Assembly: GCF_016892625.1 (NCBI RefSeq) | Contig: NZ_JAFEMW010000004.1 | Span: 372,001 to 436,000, forward strand | Reading direction: 5' to 3' | Origin: Brevibacterium sp. RIT 803 | GTDB taxonomy: Bacteria > Actinomycetota > Actinomycetes > Actinomycetales > Brevibacteriaceae | DNA length: 64,000 nucleotides | Shown: positions 26,996 to 34,580 of the stretch, piece by piece | Layout: each line of letters starts with the position of its first letter | Position numbering within the stretch: position 1 is the first letter of the stretch | The notes under the pieces: generated by a model | Told to the model about the DNA's origin: nothing | Seen by the model: only the letters and a program-made list of their open reading frames with translations | Database searches by the model: none | Made by a program: the position numbers and the translations under genes

Positions 26996-27044
26996 CAGTG
27001 TCTCCGGTCGTTCAGTAGGTCAGTGTGGTTGGACGGTCAGCGAA

Positions 27045-28508
27045 TCAGAAGGGATACGGCGCGATCTGCGAGCGCATCGTGACCCACTGGGTTTCGGTGA
27101 AGGCCTCGATATTGGCTTCGGCCCCACCGAAGCGGGACCCGTTGCCGGAATCCTTGGTGCCGCCGAAGGGCACATTCGCCTCATCGGAGACGGTCTGCTC
27201 ATTGATGTGGACCTTGCCGGAGTCGACGAGGTCGGCCAAATCTATGGCCATGCCCACATCACCGAGGATGCCCACCGACAGCCCGTATTCGCTGGCATTG
27301 ATCAGTTCCGCGGCCTCCTCAAGAGTCGAGAAACGACTCACGGGCGCTACTGGTCCGAAGATCTCCTGCGTCCAGGCTGGGTTCGAGGGGCTGAGGTCTG
27401 CCAATACCGTCGGCGGCACGAATGCTCCTTCACCGGTTCCGCCGGCGACGAGTCGTGCGCCGTCGGCCTGAGCCTTGTCGATGATGTCGCGGACGTTCGT
27501 CCGCTGCTTCTCGTCGATGATCGGCCCCAGCGCGACCTCCTCGGTGGCGGGATTGCCTACCGGCAAGTTCCTGGCGCGCTCGGCCAGCTGCTCGACGTAT
27601 TCGTCGTAGACGCTGTCGTGGACGAGGTGGCGCCCGGTGGTCATGCAGATCTGTCCCTGATGCATCCATGAGCCGAATGCCCCCGCCGAGGTGGCCGGAC
27701 CGACGTCTGCCCCGGGGAGGACGACGAGTGCGTTGTTGCCACCCAGTTCCAGGTGGCAGCGCTTGAGGAGACGTCCGGCGGATTCACCGACCGTGCGTCC
27801 GGCTGCGGTCGATCCGGTGAAGGAGATGACCGATACCTCGGGTGCCGACACCACTGCTTCGCCGGCTTCCCGACCTCCGGGCAGCACCTGCAGGAGTCCC
27901 TCGGGAAGCCCCGCCTCGGCGAAGATCCGGGCCAGGCTCACGCCGCCGCAGACCGCGGTGCGCGGGTCCGGCTTGAGCAGGACCGCATTCCCCAGGGCCA
28001 GCGCCGGGGCGACCGAGCGGATGGAGAGGATGAGTGGGAAGTTGAACGGTGCGATGACCGAGACGACCCCGGCGGGCACCCGGCGGGAGAACGACCAGCG
28101 GGGTTCGTTCGAGGTCAGGACCTGCCCCTTGGGGTGACTGGGAAGGGCGGAGGATTCGTAGCAGATCTGCTCGGCGGAGCTGACTTCCAGCCCGGCCTTG
28201 GCTGGGATCCCACCTGATTCGCGGATGATCCAGCCGGAGATCTCCTCCGCGTGCTCAGCCCACAGTGCGCCAGCCCGGCGAAGGACAGCGGCACGCTCGG
28301 CAGGTGGCGTCTTCGCCCACTCCTTCTGTGCCGCGGCCGCGCGGGTGGCGGCCGCGTTCACGTCATCGGCGTTCGCAGCGCCCACGCGCCCCAAGGTCTG
28401 GCCTGTGGCGGGTTCGATGACGTCATAGGATGCGTCTGCGCCGTTCGTCCACGCGCCGGTGAAGATCTTGCCGTGCCACTGGGTACCTAGGAAACTGTTC
28501 TCGCTCAT
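27045..28508 (-). CDS. NAD(P)-dependent benzaldehyde-type dehydrogenase
   Basis: A 487-residue aldehyde dehydrogenase of the XylC/benzaldehyde dehydrogenase branch. The NAD-binding loop is APFNFPLILS, the catalytic Glu is in HLELGGNNAL, the catalytic Cys is in HQGQICMTTGR, and EIFGPVAPV follows. It probably oxidises an aromatic aldehyde (benzaldehyde or vanillin type) to the acid. The start ATG at 28508 has GGGGAG upstream. The gene is divergent from an IclR regulator, with a 7-bp inverted repeat in the intergenic region. Confidence 0.85.
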   Translation of the reverse strand: MSENSFLGTQWHGKIFTGAWTNGADASYDVIEPATGQTLGRVGAANADDVNAAATRAAAAQKEWAKTPPAERAAVLRRAGALWAEHAEEISGWIIRESGGIPAKAGLEVSSAEQICYESSALPSHPKGQVLTSNEPRWSFSRRVPAGVVSVIAPFNFPLILSIRSVAPALALGNAVLLKPDPRTAVCGGVSLARIFAEAGLPEGLLQVLPGGREAGEAVVSAPEVSVISFTGSTAAGRTVGESAGRLLKRCHLELGGNNALVVLPGADVGPATSAGAFGSWMHQGQICMTTGRHLVHDSVYDEYVEQLAERARNLPVGNPATEEVALGPIIDEKQRTNVRDIIDKAQADGARLVAGGTGEGAFVPPTVLADLSPSNPAWTQEIFGPVAPVSRFSTLEEAAELINASEYGLSVGILGDVGMAIDLADLVDSGKVHINEQTVSDEANVPFGGTKDSGNGSRFGGAEANIEAFTETQWVTMRSQIAPYPF

Positions 28509-28626
28509 GTCGTTCTCCCCTATTCCTGCTCTGGTCGGGTTGTGACTGTGTTGACGTTCGAGGTCGGCCATTTCGGGCACAGGTGATCCACGTGACAGCC
28601 ACGCTTATCGGCCACAATAGTGATGC

Positions 28627-28652
28627 GGACCACGGGGAGCCATCGGTGGTCC
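28627..28652. promoter_or_regulatory. Putative IclR operator
   Basis: Perfect 7-bp arms GGACCAC (28627-28633) and GTGGTCC (28646-28652), spaced by 12 nt, lie between the divergent dehydrogenase and IclR genes, 43 nt before the iclR start codon. The position suits autoregulation plus control of the dehydrogenase. Confidence 0.55.
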
Positions 28653-28694
28653 ATTGATTGAGAATACAGGTGATCTGGGGATACGATTGCGGAC

Positions 28695-29468
28695 ATGGCG
28701 AACTCTCAATCGGGCGATTCCATGATCGATCGGCTGGTTCGAGTCCTCGGCTCGTTCGACCCCGATCATCAGAGTCTAAGCACCGACGAGCTCTCCGCAC
28801 GAGCGGAATTGCCGAAGTCCACGGCCTATCGGCTGATCAACGACATGATGCGGCACAATCTGCTGCAGCGCGACCCCGGCGGGCGGCTGCGAATCGGAGT
28901 GGGAATGTGGGAGCTGTCGAACCGCGCCTCCGACGCCGTCGATCTGGCGACCGTGGCCAGACCGCACATGATGGCCGTCCACGATTTCGTCGGCGAGAAC
29001 ACCCAGCTGGGGATCCTGCGCGAACGCGAGGTCCTCATCATCGAGCGGATGTCCAAGCCGACCGCGGTCATCCACCGCTCGAAGACAGCGGGGAGACTCC
29101 CTGCGCATGCGTCCTCGTGTGGGCTGGTGCTGCTCGCCCACGCCCCCAAGCACGTGCGGGAGGCCTACCTGCGCGGACCGCTGGCCGCAATCACCGCGAA
29201 GACGACGACCGATCCGGCTGTGCTGCGGAAGATGCTGGCCACGATCCGGACCTATCACTTCGCAGAGCTTGCCGGACATATCGATGACGGCACCACCGGT
29301 ATAGCGGTGCCCGTCTTCGACAGCCATGGGCTGACGATCGCCGGCATCGGCGTCGTCGTCGACTCCGAGCACCATGTGGGTGGACCGGCGATCATGCAGG
29401 CCCTGCGCACCGCCTCGGCGGGGATCACGAAGGATCTCGAGGCTCAGGGCAAATCAGTGGTGGACTGA
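28695..29468 (+). CDS. IclR-family transcriptional regulator
   Basis: A 257-residue regulator. The N-terminal winged helix at about residues 10-70 (LSTDELSARAELPKSTAYRL) is followed by the IclR effector domain at about 80-250 with the characteristic RLPAHASSCGLVLLAHAP loop and GIAVPVFD segment. IclR proteins commonly govern aromatic catabolism. Divergence from the benzaldehyde-type dehydrogenase, with an inverted repeat between, points to that gene and probably the transporter-PrpF pair as targets. The effector is unknown. Confidence 0.88.
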   Translation: MANSQSGDSMIDRLVRVLGSFDPDHQSLSTDELSARAELPKSTAYRLINDMMRHNLLQRDPGGRLRIGVGMWELSNRASDAVDLATVARPHMMAVHDFVGENTQLGILREREVLIIERMSKPTAVIHRSKTAGRLPAHASSCGLVLLAHAPKHVREAYLRGPLAAITAKTTTDPAVLRKMLATIRTYHFAELAGHIDDGTTGIAVPVFDSHGLTIAGIGVVVDSEHHVGGPAIMQALRTASAGITKDLEAQGKSVVD

Positions 29469-29493
29469 TCAGGGCCAGCTCCTGAGCACCGGC

Positions 29494-29880
29494 TCAGACT
29501 GCGATGCCGATGGCGAGGCTCGCCACCGCCAACAGAGGCAGGAGCCCCTGCTTGATCGCCGAAGCAGCGAGGCTCGGTGACGAGGACACGAGCACCAATG
29601 CCGCCGCCAGCATCGAGGCGACGCCGGTGAACACGAGAGTCAGGCCGATGACCGGTGCGCCAGCGAGGCAGACGATGATGCCGATGAATACTGCAAGGGC
29701 GAGGAAGAGATTGTAGAAGCCCTGGTTGAAGGCCATCGACTTCGTGGCCCCGGCTTCCTCCACGCTGGTGCCGAACGTCGCGCGAGCACGCGGACTCATC
29801 CAGGCAATCGATTCCAGATAGAAGATGAAGACGTGCAGAGCCGCAGCAAGACCGGCGAGGATGAGCCCGAGCGCCGTCAT
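29494..29880 (-). CDS. DUF1304 family membrane protein
   Basis: A 128-residue protein with four hydrophobic helices. The conserved DUF1304 pattern HVFIFYLESIAW near the N-terminus and NQGFYNLFLA in the middle are present. The function of the family is unknown. Its start overlaps the stop of the DUF2277 gene as ATGA, so the two form an operon. Confidence 0.85.
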   Translation of the reverse strand: MTALGLILAGLAAALHVFIFYLESIAWMSPRARATFGTSVEEAGATKSMAFNQGFYNLFLALAVFIGIIVCLAGAPVIGLTLVFTGVASMLAAALVLVSSSPSLAASAIKQGLLPLLAVASLAIGIAV

Positions 29881-30140
29881 GTGCGCGCCTCAAATCTGGC
29901 TCGTCGCTTCTCGGCCTCGACCTCACGGTTCTTCGGCGGAGCAGTGGTCACCAATGCGTCGAGGAGATGCTGAGTCGTGTGAGCGATCTCGTCGACGGCC
30001 GCTTCGAAGGCCTCCGCATTGGCGTGGGAGGGCTTCGTCGTGCCCGCGATCTTGCGCACGTACTGCAGCGCTGCGGCGTGCACTTCGTCCGAGGTCGCAT
30101 GGGGTTCGAAGTTATGAAGGGTTCTGATGTTCCTGCACAT
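29877..30140 (-). CDS. DUF2277 family small protein
   Basis: An 87-residue soluble protein beginning MCRNIRTLHNFEPHAT, the hallmark of DUF2277, followed by a helical body with YVRKIAGTTKP. The function is not known. It is the first gene of a two-gene operon with the DUF1304 membrane protein and is divergent from the alarmone synthetase gene. Confidence 0.88.
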   Translation of the reverse strand: MCRNIRTLHNFEPHATSDEVHAAALQYVRKIAGTTKPSHANAEAFEAAVDEIAHTTQHLLDALVTTAPPKNREVEAEKRRARFEART

Positions 30141-30206
30141 GTTCCAAAGGTACGCCGCGGGACTGACACAGGATAGGGGTCTGCCCCCGATAGACTGATC
30201 GGGCGC

Positions 30207-30239
30207 CCCTCAACAGCCCAGCTCCCTCAACAGCCCAGC
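30207..30239 (+). repeat. Tandem 17-nt repeat before the alarmone synthetase gene
   Basis: CCCTCAACAGCCCAGC occurs at 30207-30222 and again at 30224-30239 with one base between. It ends 11 nt before the start codon of the next gene, so it lies in the leader or promoter. A change in copy number would alter the 5' region. Confidence 0.6.
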
Positions 30240-30250
30240 CATGGAGAACG

Positions 30251-30994
30251 ATGACTGATCGAATCCCACCCTCGAGCATGGCGCTGACTCCTGGCCAAGT
30301 CTCGAGCGTGCGAGCCCTGCGGCGCGACTTCTCCAGACTGCTCATGGAACACCGCTTCGTCATCGACGAGCTGCTGACCAAGATCTCAATCCTCAGCGAA
30401 GAGTCCTCCCACACGCACAGCTACAACCCGATCGAACACATCACCTCGAGAGTGAAATCACCTCGGAGTCTGCTCGAGAAGGTCAATCGCCGTGAGCTTC
30501 CCCTCGACCTCGATGTCATCCGCACGAAGATCACCGACATCGCGGGCATCCGTATCACCTGCACCTTCATCGCCGACACCTATCATGTGCTCGACATGCT
30601 GACCTCGCAGAATGATGTTCGGGTCGTGGAGATCAAGGACTACATCGCCCACCCCAAGCCCAACGGCTATAAGAGCCTGCATGCGATCCTCGAGGTGCCC
30701 GTGTTCCTCAGCGGCGGCCCGACCCCGGTGATCTGCGAGGTCCAGATCCGCACCATCGCCATGGACTTCTGGGCCAGTCTGGAACACAAGATCCACTACA
30801 AGTTCGCAGGCGAAGTTCCCGATCGGCTCGTCGAGGAACTCACTCGGGCCGCCGAGGTGGCCGGCCAGCTTGATCGCAAGATGGAACAGCTGCACACCGA
30901 GGTCCACGACTCTGAACCCGACGGCTCGTCCAGCGAGGACTTCGATGACGAGGCGATGCGCACTCTGTGGGAGCTGAGCAGGCGCGAGGCCTGA
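30251..30994 (+). CDS. Small alarmone synthetase (RelQ/YjbM-type GTP pyrophosphokinase)
   Basis: A 247-residue protein with only the RelA/SpoT synthetase domain, about residues 40-190. Visible motifs are SRVKSPRSLLEKV (ATP side), DIAGIRITC, KPNGYKSLH (GTP/G-loop), and EVQIRTIAMDFWASLEHKIHYK. There is no hydrolase, TGS or ACT domain, so it makes but does not destroy (p)ppGpp-type nucleotides. The C-terminal tail is acidic and helical, which in RelQ supports tetramer formation. It stands alone, with a tandem 17-nt repeat in its leader. Confidence 0.9.
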   Translation: MTDRIPPSSMALTPGQVSSVRALRRDFSRLLMEHRFVIDELLTKISILSEESSHTHSYNPIEHITSRVKSPRSLLEKVNRRELPLDLDVIRTKITDIAGIRITCTFIADTYHVLDMLTSQNDVRVVEIKDYIAHPKPNGYKSLHAILEVPVFLSGGPTPVICEVQIRTIAMDFWASLEHKIHYKFAGEVPDRLVEELTRAAEVAGQLDRKMEQLHTEVHDSEPDGSSSEDFDDEAMRTLWELSRREA

Positions 30995-31012
30995 GGCCTG
31001 ACGCCCCGAGGC

Positions 31013-31576
31013 CTACGGCTGCTTCGGGCGAAATCTGCGAAACCACGCGTCCTTGTTGGATTCGTCCTCTGCGATGAGTTCCCAATAGACGCGCCTGCCG
31101 CCTGGGACGTCGAAGATACGTGTGCCGTCGCCGAGGAAGATGGGCGCAACGAAGACCTGCATCTCGTCGATGAGGTCGACCTCGAGCGCCTGCCGACCGA
31201 TGTCGGCGCTGATGATCTGGATGTCACGATCTCCGGCGATGGCCCGGGCCCGATCGACCACCTCGGCGATTGAGCAATTCACGGCTGTGATCGTCGAGTC
31301 CTCGGCGAGCTCCTCGGGGCGATGGGTGAGGATGAACTCGGTGCCTTCCCACGCTCCGCCATAGGCTTCGGAAGTCAGTTCGTCGCGCTCGGCCGCTTGT
31401 GCCTTGGCCGCGTCGTAGCCGCGACGACCGGAGATGATGACGGCGACCTGTGATGCGAGGTCCTCGACGGTGCCGTCTGAGAGCGACCCGAGTCCGGCCA
31501 TCCAGGACATGTCATGATTCGGGCCGGTGATGAACCCGTCGAGTGAACTCGTGAAACCCCACGTGACTCTTGCCAT
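31013..31576 (-). CDS. RibD C-terminal/dihydrofolate reductase-like protein
   Basis: A 187-residue protein of the RibD-C/DHFR-fold family: FTSSLDGFITGPNHDMSWM at the N-terminus, ISGRRGYD, FILTHRP, and a C-terminal DEMQVFVAPIFLGDGTRIFD. Members bind NADPH, but most of these stand-alone forms have no proven substrate. The ATG at 31576 has a strong AAGGAGGA site. It is divergent from the SDR gene, and the inverted repeat at 31594-31618 covers its promoter. Confidence 0.85.
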   Translation of the reverse strand: MARVTWGFTSSLDGFITGPNHDMSWMAGLGSLSDGTVEDLASQVAVIISGRRGYDAAKAQAAERDELTSEAYGGAWEGTEFILTHRPEELAEDSTITAVNCSIAEVVDRARAIAGDRDIQIISADIGRQALEVDLIDEMQVFVAPIFLGDGTRIFDVPGGRRVYWELIAEDESNKDAWFRRFRPKQP

Positions 31577-31593
31577 CGCTCCTCCTTGAGCAG

Positions 31594-31618
31594 AAGTGAT
31601 TGCGTTTGACAATCACTT
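31594..31618. promoter_or_regulatory. Strong inverted-repeat operator
   Basis: Perfect 9-bp arms AAGTGATTG (31594-31602) and CAATCACTT (31610-31618), separated by 7 nt, lie 18 nt upstream of the RibD-C gene start. The centre contains TTGAC on the plus strand. The spacing suits a dimeric ArsR-, TetR- or MarR-type repressor, but no such gene is adjacent. Confidence 0.65.
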
Positions 31619-31768
31619 TCTCACCATTGAACCACTGGCGATCGGCAGTGGCAAGGGAAGGCGCAGACGACGTGACCGAGCAGACGGAATTTCGGCACCT
31701 TGAGCTTCGTTGGACCAGGTGAGAGCCACAGAGCATGGTTCATCGAAGAATGGAAGAAGGTCATCGCA

Positions 31769-32527
31769 ATGGCAGATTTCACGAACAAGGTCGCGCTCGT
31801 CACCGGCGGAGGATCCGGACTCGGCGAGGCCATCAGCAAAGAACTCGCAGCCAAGGGCGCGAAGGTCGTCGTCACCGACATCGATCTCGAGGCAGCCCGG
31901 CGAGTCGTCGATGAGATCACCGAGAGCGGTGGAACCGCCTCGGCGATCAAGCAGGACACGGCTGCGAAGGAAGACTCTGAGAAGGTCGTCAGATTCGCCG
32001 TCGACACATACGGCGGCCTCAACTATGCCGTGAATAATGCCGGCATCGGCGGAGCGCCCGCGCCCGCAGGGGAGACTGACCTCGATGACTGGGACAAGGT
32101 CATCGGCATCAACCTCAACGGCGTGCTCTACGGCATGCGCTACCAGATCCCCGCGATGCTCAAGGCCGGCGCCAAGGACAGTGCCATCGTCAACATGGCC
32201 TCGATCCACGGTTCGGTCGCGGCGATCAACAGCGGCGCCTACACCGCCGCGAAGCACGGCGTCGTCGGGATCACGAAGAACGCCGCTGCAGAATATGGCG
32301 CACAGGGTCTGCGGATCAACTCCGTCGGACCCGGCTACATCACCACGCCGCTGGTCGAGAGCAGTCTCGACTCGGAGAGTCTCGAAGGACTGAAGGCCAA
32401 GCACCCCCTCGGCCGCTTGGGCACCGCCGAGGAGGTCGCCAAGGTCGTGAACTTCCTGCTCTCCGATGACGCGTCGTTCGTCACCGGCGCCTACTACCTC
32501 ATCGACGGCGGCTATACGGCTGTGTGA
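31769..32527 (+). CDS. Short-chain dehydrogenase/reductase (SDR)
   Basis: A 252-residue classical SDR. The NAD(P) site is TGGGSGLGEA (residues 12-21), NNAGIGG follows, then the serine region NMASIHGSV and the catalytic YTAAK. Asp at the end of beta-strand 2 (VVVTDIDLE) suggests NAD(H) preference. The substrate is unknown. The ATG at 31769 begins the conserved fold. Its stop overlaps the 3' end of the convergent TPP-decarboxylase gene by 16 nt. Confidence 0.87.
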   Translation: MADFTNKVALVTGGGSGLGEAISKELAAKGAKVVVTDIDLEAARRVVDEITESGGTASAIKQDTAAKEDSEKVVRFAVDTYGGLNYAVNNAGIGGAPAPAGETDLDDWDKVIGINLNGVLYGMRYQIPAMLKAGAKDSAIVNMASIHGSVAAINSGAYTAAKHGVVGITKNAAAEYGAQGLRINSVGPGYITTPLVESSLDSESLEGLKAKHPLGRLGTAEEVAKVVNFLLSDDASFVTGAYYLIDGGYTAV

Positions 32528-33120
32528 GGTCCCATTCTCACTGTCAGCCATGTCTGGAAACGGTGGGCGAGGACCACCGGGTCGACAAGGAGCTTGGGAA
32601 TGTCGGCGGCATTGCCTGCTTCGATGCTCGCATGCAGCAGCGTCGGCCCTGTCGTCGTCAGCAGACGAGCGAATTCGCCGCGCAGCTGAGATTCGTCCGC
32701 GGCTCGGCCGACCGTCCAGCCCGCGGCTTGGGCGAGTGCGCCGAGGTCGACGCGTGAGGAGTAGGTCGGCAGCCCTGCGGTCGATCCGTACACCTGGTTA
32801 TCGAGGAGGATGAGGAACAGCTTTTCGGCACCGAGGAATCCGCCGGTGGGCAGCACGTTCGGGTTCATCAGCAAGGATCCGTCGCCTTCGAGACCGATGA
32901 CTTTGGGCAGGTCCGAGTCCTTGGCCGCCAGGGCGAGGCCGGTGGTGATGGAGCCGACGAGGCCCATCGAGTCGAGGACGTAGAAATGGTTGTCCCGGTT
33001 CTCCACGGACGCCAGCTCACGGCTGGTCGCGGCACAGGTCACGACGACGGGCAGTTCTGCGGTCAGTTCGTTGAGGACGTCGAGTGCTTCGATGCGTTTC
33101 GTCTCAGGCCACCTTCCCAT
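32512..33120 (-). CDS. TPP-dependent 2-oxoacid decarboxylase, beta (ComE-like) subunit
   Basis: A 202-residue TPP-binding half enzyme of the sulfopyruvate/phosphonopyruvate decarboxylase family. The Mg-TPP motif begins at GLEGDGSLLMN and continues to LILLDNQVYGSTAG, about 26 residues from GDG to the Asn. The partner subunit is the next gene upstream, and the two overlap by 17 nt. The split-subunit form occurs in ComDE (coenzyme M/sulfonate metabolism). The true substrate here is unknown. Confidence 0.82.
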   Translation of the reverse strand: MGRWPETKRIEALDVLNELTAELPVVVTCAATSRELASVENRDNHFYVLDSMGLVGSITTGLALAAKDSDLPKVIGLEGDGSLLMNPNVLPTGGFLGAEKLFLILLDNQVYGSTAGLPTYSSRVDLGALAQAAGWTVGRAADESQLRGEFARLLTTTGPTLLHASIEAGNAADIPKLLVDPVVLAHRFQTWLTVRMGPHTAV

Positions 33121-33658
33121 CGGTGCTCCAGAATGAGCCGAGGACGACGACCGGTCGGTAGGTCATACGGGCGTGAACACCCGCCTCGGCGACGGTCTGC
33201 TCCCAGTCATCAGCCGAAGATCGCCGGTCGAGCTCGAGAACCTGGAGTCCTGCCGTGCGCAGAATCCTCGGCATGGGCTGGCTGATCGAGTGGATCATCG
33301 AGTTGTACTCACCCGGGCCGCCACGGGTATTGGCGAAGATGAGCAGCGGCAGGTGATAGGACATCGAGAATGTCGTCAGCGCCGTGAGGCTGTTGCCGAA
33401 GCCGTTGTCCTGCATGATGACGGCCCCGAACTTCCCTGCCAGCGGCAGCGCACCGAGGACTCCGATTGCCTCCTCTTCACGGGAGAGCGGCTTCACTCGC
33501 TCCGCGCGTCCAGCGGTCCCGCCGTCAGCGGTGACCAGATGCTCGATGACAGGAGCGATGGTGACGGAGGGAATGTAGCCGATGAGGTCGGCACCTGCGC
33601 CCCAGATCCCGTCGGCGACGGCCTGCGTATATGACTTCGTTGTCACGGTTTTCCTCAT
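33104..33658 (-). CDS. TPP-dependent 2-oxoacid decarboxylase, alpha (ComD-like) subunit
   Basis: A 184-residue PYR-domain half enzyme that pairs with the beta subunit encoded at 32512-33120. The catalytic Glu that activates the TPP aminopyrimidine is in SREEEAIGVLGAL, followed by MQDNGFGNSLTAL and FANTRGGPGEYN, typical of ComD and phosphonopyruvate decarboxylases. It overlaps the VOC gene as ATGA upstream and the beta gene by 17 nt downstream, so the three are translationally coupled. I see no phosphoenolpyruvate mutase or sulfolactate genes, so neither phosphonate nor coenzyme M use can be asserted. Confidence 0.82.
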   Translation of the reverse strand: MRKTVTTKSYTQAVADGIWGAGADLIGYIPSVTIAPVIEHLVTADGGTAGRAERVKPLSREEEAIGVLGALPLAGKFGAVIMQDNGFGNSLTALTTFSMSYHLPLLIFANTRGGPGEYNSMIHSISQPMPRILRTAGLQVLELDRRSSADDWEQTVAEAGVHARMTYRPVVVLGSFWSTDGKVA

Positions 33659-34023
33659 TCCCTGTCTTCGGTGACTCGGTGTTGGGTGATGTTGATGACG
33701 TTGCCGTCAGGATCGCGCACGAAGAAGCGTGTCACGCCCCATTCCTCGGTGGTGAGCGGATGGACGATGTCGAGGCCACGATCAACCGCCTCGGCGAAGG
33801 CGGCTTCGATGTCATCGACCTTGAGCGAAAGCACCGGGGTGATGGGAGCGGTGGCGTCCTTCGTGACGAGCTGGACGTGAGCTCCGGTCTCCGCCGAGGT
33901 GAACCGGGCCACCCAGCCGAGGTTGAACTCTTCGGTGCCCAGACCGAGGAAGTCCTCGTAGAACCCTCGGGCGGCGTCGATGTCGGATACCGGAATGTCG
34001 GGGATGACGTCGTGGACCTTCAT
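33655..34023 (-). CDS. VOC (glyoxalase/bleomycin-resistance) family protein
   Basis: A 122-residue single VOC module: beta-alpha-beta start DVIPDIPVSDIDAARGFYEDFLG and end FFVRDPDGNVINITQH, with a Glu/His ligand pattern compatible with a metal site. It is co-transcribed with and overlaps the ComD-like gene, which suggests it acts on a substrate or product of that decarboxylase, perhaps as an isomerase or lyase. No specific reaction can be assigned. Confidence 0.8.
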   Translation of the reverse strand: MKVHDVIPDIPVSDIDAARGFYEDFLGLGTEEFNLGWVARFTSAETGAHVQLVTKDATAPITPVLSLKVDDIEAAFAEAVDRGLDIVHPLTTEEWGVTRFFVRDPDGNVINITQHRVTEDRE

Positions 34024-34033
34024 TGGATCTTCC

Positions 34034-34567
34034 TCACCATTGGTCGTGGTCGAATACCTGGCAGAACACGCTCGTCATCGAGTCGCTGAAGAGGACGAAG
34101 ACCACCTCGGCGATGGACTCCCAGCGCCCGCGTTCGCGGCCGTCGACGATGACGGCGTGGGCCGCCTCGGCAACGCCCCTGGCAGACCAGCCGTAGACTC
34201 CCCCACCAATGGCGGGGAACGCCACCGAGGTGGCGCCGAGGTCCTCGGCTGCGTTGAGGCTGGATTCGAAACAGGACTCAAGCACCTCGGGGTCGGCCTC
34301 GCCCTGGTTCCGGTTGGGACCGACTGTGTGGATGACCCACTTGGCCTTGAGCGCACCAGCGGTCGTGGCGACGGCCTGACCTGCGGGAAGTCCGCGCGGG
34401 TGGCTGGTTCGGCGTACCTCCCGGCAGGCCTCGAGCAGTTCGGGTCCGGCGGCACTGTGGATGGCGCCGTCGACGCCGCCTCCGCCGAGCAGACTTGAGT
34501 TGGCGGCATTGACGATCGCGTCCACGGACGCCTCGGTGATGTCTCCCTCGAGTACCGTGATCTTCAT
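34034..34567 (-). CDS. Macrodomain ADP-ribose / O-acetyl-ADP-ribose hydrolase
   Basis: A 177-residue MacroD-type protein, with VLEGDITEASVDAIVNAANSSL and LGGGGVDGAIHSAAG (ADP-ribose loop and catalytic Asn/Asp region), WVIHTVGP, and AFPAIGGGVYGWS (phosphate loop). YmdB and MacroD relatives remove ADP-ribose from acidic residues or deacetylate O-acetyl-ADP-ribose. It is upstream of and 10 nt from the VOC gene, and immediately downstream of the Fic gene on the same strand. A functional link to the Fic enzyme (nucleotide-type protein modification) is possible but unproven. Confidence 0.9.
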   Translation of the reverse strand: MKITVLEGDITEASVDAIVNAANSSLLGGGGVDGAIHSAAGPELLEACREVRRTSHPRGLPAGQAVATTAGALKAKWVIHTVGPNRNQGEADPEVLESCFESSLNAAEDLGATSVAFPAIGGGVYGWSARGVAEAAHAVIVDGRERGRWESIAEVVFVLFSDSMTSVFCQVFDHDQW

Positions 34568-34580
34568 GGTTCGAGTCTAG

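Noticed and set aside
26108-27082. Plus-strand open frame opposite the aromatic acid transporter
   Set aside because: Antisense shadow of the AAHS gene; no domain and no ribosome-binding site.
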